A stretch of DNA of 64,000 nucleotides from Gigaspora rosea (taxonomy: Eukaryota; Glomeromycota; Glomeromycetes; Diversisporales; Gigasporaceae). The stretch is taken from positions 155,948 through 219,947 of the forward strand of contig QKWP01000510.1 of the NCBI GenBank assembly GCA_003550325.1, written 5' to 3'. Shown here one piece after another: positions 44,901 through 54,796 of this stretch (position 1 is the first letter of the stretch; every line of letters starts with the position of its first letter). The notes under the pieces are model-generated. The model made no database searches, was not told where the DNA came from, and saw nothing but the letters and a program-made list of their open reading frames with translations. Made by a program: the position numbers and the translations under genes.

Positions 44901-45600
44901 GAGCTTGGGGAAGAGTCAAAGGAAGAATCCTAGCTAGATCCAACTGGCCGTAGGAAGAACCTGAAATTATGATAGACCAATGGATAGGCAAGCAGATTTC
45001 AACCAAGCGTGTTATTGAATTGCTTAGAAGCAACAAGAAACCAGGTACTGATAGCACAGAAGAAACGGAAAACCACGTTCTGACCTGGTTGAGTCTGAAC
45101 AGAATCGCAAACATAAAAAAAGACATTATGTGGAGGCTACACCACGGGGCTCTCCCGCTAGGTTACCGTACCAAACACATGGGAAAAAATGAAAATGGTG
45201 ACTGTCCATGGTGCGAGGGCAGTACCCAGAGTAGAGAACATTTTGGAATCACATGTAGGGTCATTAAGATCTTCTGGGAGAAAGCATATAATAGTTTGGA
45301 TTTGGAGGAAGGGGATACACCACCAAAAACGATAGAAGACGTCTTTTCCGCAGATAACATTCAAAACTCCGGCAAAAAAGAGGCAGTATCATGGTTACAC
45401 ACGACAGTCATCTACGAACTCTGGTGTATGTTCGCAGCGTATAAGTGGGATAAGGAAGCCTTGTCCTGTGACGCAGCGATTCGGCGCATGAGTTACAGGT
45501 TGACATATGAATTTAAAGTCCTGAAGACAGGACTAATAAAGGGCCCAAACAAGCGAAGATTGAAATTCGCTTGCATTAGAATAGATAGTTATAATAGCTA
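41962..45600 (+). pseudogene. LINE C ORF2 (endonuclease-RT), broken
   Basis: ORF2 starts at ATG 41962 (MPQIIKLKLATLNVK), 28 nt after ORF1. A frameshift in a G-run at about 42224 breaks the endonuclease. The endonuclease resumes (NIMTGDLNINLDP, CIDYIFVEEG, NSDHMLLE), followed by the RT (SPGTDGLTYEFYK, LILIPKKEEN, LIDQAKAFDRVNH). Another frameshift at about 43862 falls in RGVRQGDPLSPLLY. The catalytic box reads AYADN instead of AYADD, a GAT-to-AAT change. An insertion of about 190 bp (44411-44610) splits the frame. TAG at 44951 replaces Trp in a SNWPWEEPE-like site. The C-terminal zinc region (CPWCEGSTQSREHFGITC) is complete to the stop at 45599. Confidence 0.8.
44411..44610 (+). other. Foreign coding-like insert in LINE C ORF2
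   Basis: LINE D reads straight from PPNRKQILEIND into KRKSRLLPKY, whereas LINE C has about 190 extra bases here. They encode, in two frames, ELAERLTEYELLKRV and EQEGLSKQKEIVSKLLEAL followed by EKEEKNREQKS and a stop. The strongly helical, charged peptide looks like the end of some other gene, but I do not recognise it. No inverted repeats or target duplication were seen, so it is not an obvious MITE. Confidence 0.5.
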
Positions 45601-45901
45601 GTATACTGTAATCAATATGTATTAAACATTGAATTAAGATAAAGAGCACCAAACACGCCCCAACGGCCTTGTGAGCTGATAGGTTAAAAAAAAAAAAAAT
45701 CTGGATCAGGCCTGTATATATAAAATTTTTATATGATTTAAAGAATTTTAAAGACATTTTTGCTCATATCTTCTTATCTACTGGCCCGATTTTAATGAAA
45801 TTTTACTAGTAGATGTACAAGAACCTGCTCTACAACTTTACTTATATCAAAAAATAATATTTACTTAGTACAAAAACAGATTTACTAATATATTGTTTAT
45901 A

Positions 45902-46055
45902 TGGGGGCCCCACAGCAAAAGGTGGTGATACTCAAAAAAAATTTTTTTTGTAAAAACTTTATTTTTGCAAAAATTAGACTATTTAGAACACATTATTAAA
46001 AAACTACAGAAAAAATTTTTTTTGAGTATCACCACCTTTTGCTGTGGGGCCCCCA
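45902..46055. mobile_element. TA-flanked MITE with near-perfect long TIRs (154 bp)
   Basis: The inverted arms start TGGGGGCCCCACAGCAAAAG and stay identical for about 46 bp. TA lies outside each end. Only about 60 bp separate the arms, so the single strand would fold into a long hairpin. No coding sequence. Identical arms mean a young insertion. Confidence 0.85.
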
Positions 46056-46085
46056 TATATTTGTTTATCCCCGATTCCAAATATG

Positions 46086-46388
46086 GGGATAGGTTAAAGC
46101 AGAGGGAATTTTTGATGATTGACAGATGATTGACCAATCAAATTGTGGAATTTTGACTGACCCGGATCATCCCGAAGAAACCAAAACAAGCGAAAAAAGA
46201 GAAAAATGCGAAAAATACAAGAAACGGTATTCTAAACCTACTTTGGTACATTAATAAAAAATGCCGGGAAGGCAATTTTACCTATAGGCCCTTCTAAATA
46301 TAGCACAACCGACTCTAACCCTAACCCTAATCTAAATAAACGTTAAATTAGATAATTTTTCAAAATTCTCTCTGCTTTAACCGACCAC
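46086..46388. mobile_element. MITE family T, copy 2 (303 bp, perfect 8-bp duplication)
   Basis: CAAATATG flanks both ends (46078-46085, 46389-46396). The ends GGGATAGGTTAAAGCAGAG and (inverted) GTGGTCGGTTAAAGCAGAG match. The interior shares long stretches with the element at 30095: CCCGAAGAA, then GGTATTCTAAACCTA versus GGCATTCTAAACCTA, and ATTAATAAAAAATG. It carries a telomere-like tract CTAACCCTAACCCTAA at 46315-46330. Confidence 0.85.
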
Positions 46389-46554
46389 CAAATATGGTAA
46401 TAATATAGCTATAGTGCCGATCTTATCCGAATTGGTAATTAATAATTCTGACCTCAAAGTGTGACTGTAAAAACATAAAATATAAAACTTGAACAAAAAC
46501 CCAGGTTGAAATAATTCCAGACTCTGAAAATTTACCATTTCCCCATTCCACTGT

Positions 46555-46605
46555 TTCACCATTTCACCAATCCACCAATTCACCATTTCACCAATTCACC
46601 AATTC
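46555..46605 (-). repeat. Inverted copy of the GGTGAAAT satellite
   Basis: Units CACCATTTCACCAATCCACC and CACCAATTCACC repeat over about 50 bp, complementary to the tract at 39865-40100. A small third trace with a hairpin lies at 49822-49855. Confidence 0.75.
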
Positions 46606-46610
46606 ACTAA

Positions 46611-48420
46611 TTGGCTCTTGCCTTTAGCAATCAAGCATCAGGAAGTATATTTTGTAGATTCGCGGATGCTCTTACATGGATCGCAATACAACAGAGAATA
46701 AAATCATTGATCCATTATGTCAATAACTTTCTCATCATATCAAGGATCAATACACAGAACGAACTTAACCAGTTCCTCCACATGCTTGACATCTTAAATG
46801 TGCCACACAAGCCATCTAACTCGTAGGTCCAAGTACTTCAATTGTATTTCTTGGAATTCACATCAACACAAAGTCGTTCATGGCTACAATTCCCAATAAC
46901 AAGAAATTCAAGCTGATTAATATGCTGGAGCAGTGGCATTGGTGTTTGAAGAAGGAATTACAGTCTTTGGTGGGATCACTGATGTGGGTATGCTAAGTTC
47001 TCTCACAGGGACCCCTTTCATGCAACACTTTATACAGGCTCTGAGCACAGCAAAGGGCCCTAAATACCACATACGCATTAGCAGCCCATGAAGTCTGACA
47101 TCAAATGGTGAATAACAACATTACTGGGGTGGTCCGGGGTGCACCTTATAGAAGATTAGCATGCTTATCACAATATTAACATCTCACCTATATGGACCCA
47201 AAAGAGATTCATCATATAAACAGATAACCAGGCGAACACAGAAGCTGTGTATTCAGGTTTCTACAAGAACCAGCAATTAATGATATAAATATACCAAGCA
47301 CAAATACATGGAAAATTTTCAATAAAACTGGAGTTCATACTGGGGAAAATGAACACGGTGGCAGATCTTTTGTCTCAAAATGGCCATAGGCAATTCTTGA
47401 ATGATAACCCAACCACACATTACTTACAACCCATTATCCCAGAACAGCATTCTAATATTGTATTCACAATCCCTTCATTAATCCAATAGGTCACCACCAC
47501 ACTTATGAGAGCATATACGAGTAACTGGACAGCCCAAAAGTTATACATCTCATTTCCAAACTCCCACTCAATCAGCAGGCTGCTTTGATATTAGGCACTG
47601 AAATAAAAATTAACAAAACATATGAGTCAGTAATAAGAAAGTACGAGGCATTAGCAAACGAGCACCAATGGACCAGCCTGCAAGGCAATATCTGGCCCAT
47701 TACCACAGTGCACTTGATCAATTTTATCACACATATGCACAACAAAGTCGCACCTTCAACATTACTATCATATATATCAGCTTTGTTCACCACCACAAAA
47801 TGAACCATCTTGAGTGGTACAAAACACGCAATGACCCTGGTTAAGAAATTACTAAAAACAATTGACAAAAATCACAAACACAGATGATATAACATTTTGG
47901 GCAATAGCCCTAGCAGCATTTTATGGCTTAGCATATTTAGGAGAGCTCCTTCCAACAACACAGCAAGATTGGGACAAAGTACCAACCTTCAAGGCATTAA
48001 GATTTGAAAAAGTAGACCATCACACCTTTGCAACCATCCAATTGGCAAACCACAAAACAGCTGAACGAATGTCTCTCATTATCAATCCGGCATACAACAA
48101 GTTATGTCCGGTCGAAGCTCTGAAAGCATATGTAGCCCAAAGATCAACCTTAGCATGCAACCACCCCAACTTGCTATTTATTAGGGCAAATGGCTCATGT
48201 GTCACAAAACGATACTTCATTCACAGGTTCAAGCAACTCTTACCTTCAGAAGATGTCGCCGGTCACAGCTTTAGGGCCAGGGCACAACTGAATTGGTTAT
48301 ACACGGGGTCCAGCTTATAATGGTTCAAAAAATTGGTAGATGGAACTCAGATTCGTTTTACAGATACATCCGGGCCCACCCTGCTACAATCACGGCAACA
48401 CTAATAAAAGCCTACAGTAA
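46611..48420 (+). pseudogene. DIRS-like element: RT, RNase H and tyrosine recombinase, decayed
   Basis: From 46611 the RT segment reads GSIFCRFADALTWIAIQQ, IKSLIHYVNNFLIIS, then (another frame) GPSTSIVFLGIHINTKSFMA. The catalytic YVDD has become YVNN, and each change is G-to-A. RNase H traces follow (about 47060-47420) with many stops. A tyrosine recombinase follows from about 47580: an N-terminal core-binding region (YESVIRKYEALANEHQW ... FITHMHNKVAPSTLLSYISA), then the catalytic part (ALAAFYGLAYLGELLP; HSFRA; and, after a shift at 48310, IGRWNSDSFYRYIRAHP with the nucleophile Tyr). The first catalytic Arg, expected in an LARLGEL-like motif, is Tyr here. RT plus tyrosine recombinase is the hallmark of DIRS-type retrotransposons, which integrate by recombination, not by an integrase. 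Inactive. Confidence 0.75.
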
Positions 48421-48884
48421 TTGAGTCATCCTCAAATCTTTACACTAATAGAGCCTCGAACGCCACAATCACAATTATGATAATAATAATAATAATAAAA
48501 AAAGTCAATCAAAAAAAGTGAAAAGCAAAAAAAAAAGTGAAAAAAGTGAAAAGGAAAGAAAGTGAGGGAATTGGACTAGTGCAGCCTTATAACACAAACC
48601 CCCAATGTCTGTAATAAGCCAACAATACTTGCAGTAATAAAAATTGAATAACAATACAATAACAGCATAATAGTACTTAATATCAACCTCTCGACGACCC
48701 ATTTGTATCATTCATCAATCAATTAGCCCACAATAGTCAATAAACACTGAGCTAATAAATAAACACATATAAAATACACATATATGAATACCAACCACAA
48801 AAAAAAAAAAAAAAAAAAAAAGGGACACACATGCCCAACTACAACAGAACATAGGACAATAGCAGAATCTCAACACCCAGATCA
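48421..48884. other. Non-coding stretch with simple repeats
   Basis: No gene is seen. It contains an AAT microsatellite (48481-48499), GTGAAAA-type repeats (48519-48560) and a 20-bp A-run near 48800. It may be the 3' non-coding part of the DIRS-like element. Confidence 0.5.
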
Positions 48885-49320
48885 TTGGAACTGTCTCCTG
48901 ATTCTGCCATTTTTCTATTTCACAGTCAGCTTGCTTCGAGCAGGCAAGAAACCACTGGCTAATGCTGCTTCTCACTCTAGTGATTTGAACTGGTTGGGCT
49001 ATAATCAGTTAACCGACCCAAACTGAATAAATTTCAGGTAACCGGTTAAGTAAATGCTTAATCAGTTGACCCGTAAAAGAGCAAAGGTCCCGAAAAGTAA
49101 CGAAAGAAAATGAATGAACATAGTAAATGTGAGACAAAATTTGAGTAAAGGTCTGAGAATTCCCGAATGTAAATGTGAAGTAATCTTAATCGGTTGGCAA
49201 AAATTTTCTTGGTTCAAATCACTATCTCGCTCATTCTACTGTTACAATGATACCTGGCACAATCTCACTTGCTAATTTTCTAGGAGCATATAATTGTTTC
49301 AGTTTGAATTACTTAGCTAA
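48885..49320 (+). repeat. Direct repeat copy 1, split by a hAT MITE
   Basis: Two parts (48889-48977 and 49225-49315) together match copy 2 at 49643-49813. The shared text includes TCTCCTGATTCTGC, GGCTAATGCT and CTTGCTAATTTTCTAGGAGC. The 247 bp between them is the MITE at 48978. The pair could be remnants of terminal or split repeats of a retroelement, perhaps the neighbouring DIRS-like one; this is a guess from position. Confidence 0.7.
48978..49224. mobile_element. hAT MITE (247 bp) with proven empty site
   Basis: The ends TAGTGATTTGAAC are perfectly inverted. TCTCACTC and TCTCGCTC flank it (48970-48977, 49225-49232), an 8-bp duplication with one change. The paralogous repeat at 49643-49813 carries a single TCTCACTC with no insertion, so it shows the site before insertion. 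No coding sequence. Confidence 0.85.
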
Positions 49321-49642
49321 ATTACTTATATTGTATATTCTGCAGACTTCAAGTCCTTTAATTGAATTTATTTCCGGCACCTTTGGCTAGCCAGCATTCT
49401 TCTGATCACTTGATCAGTCATATCTATGCTTTTCGTGCATGTTGACAAGGGTTAACAGATCGAAAAAAAGGGAAGAAATGGTTACAACCCCAACCCCGAT
49501 CAGGCACGGGTCACAGGACATGAGCCACCGGCCACAATCAGTATATAAAGAACCAACATGAAAGAATTAATTCAACACTCTTTCCCCTTCAGAAAATAGT
49601 CTGGTGACAAAGATTTTCTCGACCTAGCCCTTCCAACCACAC
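49321..49642. other. Spacer between the direct repeats, promoter-like
   Basis: No gene is seen. A TATATAAAG box at about 49543 with a GC-richer upstream (ACGGGTCACAGGACATGAGC) looks like a core promoter, possibly the U3-like part of an old retroelement repeat. Confidence 0.35.
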
Positions 49643-49813
49643 TCAGTGGAAGAGTCTCCTGATTCTGCTATTTCCTATTTAACAGCCGGCTTGCTTCGAG
49701 CACCGGCTAATGCTACCTCTCACTCATTCTACTGTTACGATGGTACCTGGCGCAATTTCACTTGCTAATTTTCTAGGAGCATATTATCATTTCAGTTCGA
49801 ATTACTTAGCTTC
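49643..49813 (+). repeat. Direct repeat copy 2 (uninterrupted)
   Basis: This copy matches 48889-48977 plus 49225-49315 in one piece and serves as the empty-site reference for the hAT MITE. It ends just before a small hairpin, TTTCACCAT ... ATGGTGAAA, at 49823-49852. Confidence 0.7.
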
Positions 49814-49969
49814 CAGTTACACCAGTTTCACCATTACTGATGAAATGGTGAAATCATTTTACTACTCTGATTTAATTTCACTAGCATCTATAACTATGAG
49901 GCTAGTATGAGGCTTGTAACTTGAATGAATTGGCAAGTGATAGTCAGGGTGAGAGTTCTGTAGTTCAGG

Positions 49970-50960
49970 ACAGAAAATGGTCCTCCTTTTTCCCTCATTT
50001 ATGAAGAGGGCAGTCAACATACTAAACATTCTTTCCAAGAAAAACAATTAAGACGAAGAATGACTTTACTCTAATAATTGATATTAGCGGCATACAATTC
50101 TCATTTAACGAAATTATGATCTCACTCTTTGACTCAGCAAAATATGATATCAGTGTGGCAAAACAACACTCACTAGAGAAAAATTATTGATGCAGAAAAG
50201 CAAAAATACTATGCCACAAAAGGTCTAACTATTTTATACCGAACATACTTTGGCTATATTCCCATGGACGAAAGGAAATCTTTCCTACCAATCAAGTGCT
50301 GTAACGTACCATTAGGTAACAAATCAGAGATCTCAGATGCATTGCTTGAAGCATTTGAGAGAGTGAAGCCTATTGCCTCTATTAAGCCACTGCTAATTGA
50401 GGGGACACCATATATGATGGACCAGTGGATTATTATCTTTGAAACTACAGATGACCCAGAATTTGAAAAAAAGATTCTGAGATTTACCCATGTTTGGGAT
50501 AACAAGATCACCACCAAATGGCATACAGTGACCAAAGCGTGTTACTTCTGCAAGGATGAAGGCCATATTAAGAAAGATTGTAAGCAACTCCATGACTCAA
50601 TTGAACTAAAAAATGCATATCAGGAATATAAAAAGAAAAAAGAATTGGACCTCAATGGTACCTAGAGTACAGGTAGCGATCAGCATGAGGTACAACCTCT
50701 GAATAAGGAAATATCCATAGAGGACAATAAACATGTTTCAGTGGAACAACACAAGAAATGGGCTCAAGATACAAATACCAATAAAGCATAATTAACGAAG
50801 ATGGGAAAAGTTTCGCCCAAAAAGGAGATCTAAGTACAAAGGTTATGAATATGGAACAAGATAAGCAAGGAAAAGTCCCAGAAGAAATCATACAAATAGA
50901 AACAAACAATAATGGCACAGGAAAAAATGAAATGGACCTCAAGGTTCCCACACAAAATTT
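49970..50960 (+). pseudogene. LINE G: ORF1 fragment
   Basis: The frames match the middle and end of ORF1 from LINEs C and D: a broken start (TLIIDISGIQFSFNEIM at about 50065), TYFGYIPMDERKSFLP-like text, KCCNVPLGNKSEISDALLEA, GTPYMMDQWIIIFET and the knuckle CYFCKDEGHIKKDC at about 50550. A TAG at 50663 ends the open part, and acidic tail remnants continue to about 50960. ORF2 is absent. Several stops and shifts precede 50264. Confidence 0.7.
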
Positions 50961-51249
50961 TTTTTCAACAGCTGGTGCTCTTTTTATTAGATCAAATTAT
51001 GTTTATACATATTTTTATTACATCATGTAAATCACTTGAACTATGACTAAGCTACACCTCCCTTCCATTGAACTGAGTCCAGCAGGTTCACCACGGCAGG
51101 ATTTTTAAGAGGTCTCGTGCCCCTCTACACACTTTTCTAAGGCGTTCCGTCTGCCTTGAGTACTTTGTCCAATTTTGGTTTGGTGGCGTCTGTCCGGGAA
51201 TCCAAGATCCATGTTCATGTGGTCAGAGTCCATTTTTAGTATCCTACAT

Positions 51250-51350
51250 CCAGAATTCCACCAGAAGTATCCTTTGTGCAACTGGAATTCCACCAGAAGT
51301 ATTTTTTTTTGTTCCACCGGAATTTCACTAGAAGTATTCTTTGTTATTAT
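51250..51350 (+). repeat. Three to four copies of a GGAATTCCACCAGAAGTAT unit
   Basis: The unit recurs every 37-45 bp with small changes (AGAATTCCACCAGAAGTAT, GGAATTTCACTAGAAGTAT). Confidence 0.75.
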
Positions 51351-51498
51351 TGCCTTTTTCGTCCGAATCTTCACTAGGATCCTTATTTTATAGGCCATGT
51401 CTTTTCATAGTGCTTCCAATGTGGTTATAGATCCGCACATGGTCCTAGCATCCTGGTTCAGCTTGTCTGTCTCGTGACTCCATGTAGAATTATTAGGC

Positions 51499-51690
51499 TT
51501 CCACAAGGGCTCGGGCTACCCACGGGTACCCTAAGGGTAGTACCACACAGACCGGGTTAGGGTATTAATTTTTGGGTCCTAGGGTAAGGGTAAGGGCTCA
51601 AGTACTGAGCCCTTATATAGATAGGGTAGGGCTAAAAAGCAACAGTACCCTACCCTCGTACCCACAAATACCCGGTACTAAATAACCTAC
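51499..51690 (+). repeat. GGGTA-rich hairpin element, copy 1
   Basis: The core CCTAGGGTAAGGGTAAGGGC leads into the hairpin AAGGGCTCA-AGTAC-TGAGCCCTT. GGGTTAGGG stands 20 bp upstream. The same arrangement lies inverted at 63345-63525. The sequence resembles a degenerate telomeric tract within a short dispersed element. Ends not fixed. Confidence 0.65.
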
Positions 51691-51944
51691 CAATTATAAT
51701 TATAATCATATTCACTTTCTAAAAGTTGCATAAAGTCTTACAAATACGGCCACAATGCTACACAAAAAAGTTTAGATTTTGAATCTTTCTTTTTTTGAAT
51801 TAAAATAGCCTTTATGTATGACAGTATGCGGCATATCTAGTATCAGCTATCGCTATGAATAAACTATACGAGATTAGATTATCTTTACTTATCTATAATA
51901 GATTGACCTTTGTTTTTTTCTCTTTGGTTTAACCCCACATTAAA

Positions 51945-52120
51945 CGTATGCACTAATTACCAACGCATAGTTACTAACATACTAGTTACCAACATATTAA
52001 TTACCAATGCCCTAATTACAAACGCACTAATTGTTAGCACACTATCTATCAACACACGTACAATTATACTACCAACACACTGAGTTACCAGTATACTGAG
52101 CTGCCAACACATTGAGCTAC
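51945..52120 (+). repeat. Degenerate 18-20 bp minisatellite
   Basis: Units such as CACTAATTACCAAC, CTAGTTACCAACATA and CTGAGTTACCAGTA repeat about nine times upstream of the hAT gene. Confidence 0.65.
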
Positions 52121-53103
52121 GAAAAGTGAAGGGCTATTAAAAGCCATAGGCAAGATATTAGTATTGCTACGACTTTTTGCTCATTATATTGGAACGTTAA
52201 AAGCTAACATACTATGTTAATATACTACTAATATAAAATCACAAAGTCATGGAAGGTTTCACAGACAATGATGCCCATAATTATGATAATTATGATGATG
52301 ATATAGTGATGGGTATCAACTCGGTTACTAGCTTAACTACTTGTTATAAAAGCATTAATGGCGCAACTAGAGAAACTGTTAATGAAGTCACCAGCAAAAT
52401 CACCAACAAAATCACCAGCAAAATCACCAGCAAAATTACCAGCGAAGCTACTAGTGAAACAACCAGTGAAACCACACCAAGATTTATGTCCCCCGTTTGG
52501 GAACATTTTTCTTTGTTAAAAAAAGAACGAAAGGCTAAATGTGATCATTGTAAAGGTTTACTTAGTCATAAAAAAGGAACCAGGACATCTCATCTTTGAC
52601 GCCATCTTAATTCGTGCCAAAAATATAAAAGATTGTTATCTAACCCAAATGCCTGATTTTATTGTTAGTGCCGATTCAATAAAACGAGACATTATGAACA
52701 CTTATTTGATAAAGAATGGAATCTTATTTCTATTATACTAATTATTGATTTTAGCGATATAATTTTATATAATTTATTATAGTTGCAAACTATTACTCTT
52801 GACAATGCAGCTTCGAATGATGTCGCAATCCATGAACTAGCTAACAATATTTCTCAAGACTCGTTCATAGAAATTAACAAAGATCTTTTTCATAATCGCT
52901 GTTTCGCTCATATTTTAAATATTATTGTAAAAGATGGGTTAAAAGGAATTTCGGAGGTTATTAAAAAGGTAATTGCATGCCTATTTAGAGGATACTATAG
53001 GTTATCGAACGATTTATTTATGTGGCACACAAGCAAATCGTTTGGTAACCCATGGTACCCTATATAAGAATTTTGATTAAGGTTAATTAAGTAGTATATA
53101 AAA

Positions 53104-53404
53104 GGGTTTTATAATTTATTGCACCTGCAATACATTGCACCTGCAATACATTGCACCCCTTCTATTAATTAAAAATTTTGCCTATGAAACCACCTTTGGA
53201 GTTCTAATAAAAAATACTCCTCATGAAATTTTGGCATAAACTATACCCTGCTTTATTCCAGGCCTTAACCCTAACCCTAATATTAATTAAATTTTATTTT
53301 TTGCTATAAAAATTTCTTTAATTGTTTGTTACACAAAATCAATAATCCATATAGTTATAATAGGGGGTGCAATATATTGCACCATGCAATAAATTATAAA
53401 TTCC
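53104..53404. mobile_element. MITE (301 bp) with perfect 9-bp duplication and telomeric core
   Basis: TATATAAAA flanks both ends (53095-53103, 53405-53413). The ends GGGTTTTATAATTTATTGCA and (inverted) GGAATTTATAATTTATTGCA match. A 9-bp duplication suits Mutator-like elements. Inside are TGCACCTGCAATACAT repeats and a telomere-like CCTTAACCCTAACCCTAA at 53263-53280. It lies in an interruption of the hAT gene. Confidence 0.8.
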
Positions 53405-53664
53405 TATATAAAAATATAAATTGTCAAATTTATTTAGATTCATAGCTGTACTATGGCAATACAGCACTGTAAAGCCCACAATTCCACTGCTAGATTGTGA
53501 GACGCGTTGGAATTCTACTTATTTGATGTTGCAATCAGTTATTGGAATTAAGAATGTGGTTGTCAGAATGAAGGATAGAGATAAAACATTCCCTGATATA
53601 TCTGATAATGATGAATGAAAAAACGCAGAAGCCATTTGTGGTATTTTAAACCCATTTTATGATT

Positions 53665-53826
53665 GTAAGTTTTTTTGGTAAAACTGCCGATGAGTAGGTT
53701 GGCGGATTATTCGATTCTTATATGTAATTTTTGAACAATTTTTTTTGTATATAAAAATATATATTATTAAATAAATAATTTAATTTTATTTTTTGATTTA
53801 TTTTTTGATTTTTACCAAAAAAATAG
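53665..53826 (+). other. Intron-like insert with inverted ends
   Basis: The 162-bp block begins GTAAGT and ends TAG. Removing it joins FYD to YTLKASANSYPML in frame. Just inside the splice sites lie TTTTTTTGGTAAAA and its inverted copy TTTTACCAAAAAAA. It looks both like an intron and like a small TIR element, so it may be an introner-like insertion. Confidence 0.5.
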
Positions 53827-54146
53827 ATACTCTAAAAGCATCAGCAAATTCTTACCCAATGCTTAACAGTACTCTTGCTTCAATCTGGAATATTCGCACT
53901 CATCTTCTGTGTATGAAATCCCATACAAATAGCTTTATTCATGATATGTGTCAACTTATGATTGGAAAGGTTAATAAGTATTGGGAAAACTGTAGTACTT
54001 TACACATGATCGCATGTATCCTTGATCCCCATTACAAAATGCAATTCATAGAATATTGTTATCGAAGAAAAACTGGAATTTTATGATCTTAATGAAAAAT
54101 TACAAGATATTCAAACGAAGTATGTTTATTAATTTTTAATAAATTG

Positions 54147-54310
54147 CACAGGTTGAATCAATGAATAACGGATACATATCAGGTACATAACGGGAAACCA
54201 GTTTCCCATTATGTACCCGTTATTCTATGGTAGAATAACAGGTACATAACGGGAAACTGGTTTCCCATTATGTACCTGGTATGTACCCTTATTCATTGAT
54301 TCAATCTGTG
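54147..54310. mobile_element. Foldback MITE, CACTA-like (164 bp)
   Basis: Almost the whole element is two inverted arms of about 80 bp (about 90 percent identical by eye) starting CACAGGTTGAATCAATGAAT. TTG flanks each end. A CACAG terminus with a 3-bp duplication suits CACTA/EnSpm elements. Each arm is itself palindromic (GGGAAACCAGTTTCCC, GGGAAACTGGTTTCCC), so a cruciform with side arms is possible. It sits inside an intron-like interval of the hAT gene (54120-54359). Confidence 0.75.
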
Positions 54311-54796
54311 TTGGTTTTATAGATTTCAATTATTTTATACTAATGTTTAAAAAAATTAGATTTGAAGATATATACTTTCAAACTTATTATTCTTTATCAA
54401 CTGTTGCACATTTGCCAAATAATGTTGGTGCTGAAAATGATACGTTTGAGAACCATGTTAACGATTTTTTTTGAATATGCAGTAAAGAAGTCACGGGCTA
54501 GTGAAAATGATCCATTTTATGAAGTTAAACAATATTTGGATAAACAAATTGTAACAAGAACTACCAATATTTTTGAATGGTGGAAATGTAATAAAGACCG
54601 GTTCCCTACTTTATTTGCGATGGCTCGAGACTTTCTTTCTATACCTGCTACTAGCGTTGCTTCTGAACAAGCATTTAGTTGTGCAGGTTGTATTATCGAT
54701 GAGAGTCGTACTTTGTTGGATCCAGACACGGTAACTGCATTGATGTGTCAAAGAAATTGGCTGGAAGTGTCTGAAAATTTTGGTTGGGATTTATAA

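Larger units (their letters stand above)
40174..45696 (+). mobile_element. LINE C, full length, 12-bp target duplication
   Basis: The element runs from AGATCTACACACAC at 40174 to its A-tail. AAATCTGGATCA stands directly before it (40162-40173) and after the tail (45697-45708). The 5' leader (179 nt) holds a hairpin GGGGCTTGTCCCC at 40284-40296 just before ORF1. The 3' end has AAGAGCACCA, a GC-rich stretch and GGTTAAAAA, similar to LINE D and the SINE. ORF1 is intact but ORF2 is broken, so the copy is inactive. Confidence 0.9.
51000..52240. other. Non-coding block with three repeat types
   Basis: No gene is seen. The region holds GGAATTCCACCAGAAGTAT-type repeats (51250-51350), a hairpin-rich telomere-like element (about 51499-51690), and a degenerate 18-20 bp minisatellite of ACTAATTACCAAC-like units (51945-52120). 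The last 120 bp are the leader of the hAT gene. Confidence 0.6.
52249..54796 (+). pseudogene. BED-type hAT transposase, broken
   Basis: ATG 52249 opens a Ser/Thr-rich start with KITSKITSK repeats, followed by a BED zinc finger (PVWEHFSLLKKERKAKCDHC ... HL-stop-RHLNSC; TGA at 52598). The catalytic body shows ITLDNAASNDVAI and DLFHNRCFAHILNIIVKDGL. Then, beyond an interruption, come LLDCETRWNSTYLML, LNPFYD, YKMQFIEYC, and the C-terminal hAT dimerisation region FPTLFAMARDFLSIPATSVASEQAFS (given in parts: FPTLFAMARDFLS, IPATSVASEQAFS) ending NWLEVSENFGWDL. Intervening sequences at about 52969-53437, 53665-53826 and 54120-54359 have GT...AG borders and may be introns. The first and third contain MITEs. 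There are also true breaks: TGA in the BED finger and frameshifts near 54063 and 54470. Confidence 0.75.

Noticed and set aside
48784..49026. 80-codon plus-strand frame beginning in an A-run
   Set aside because: It crosses the junction of a direct repeat and a MITE, so it cannot be one gene.
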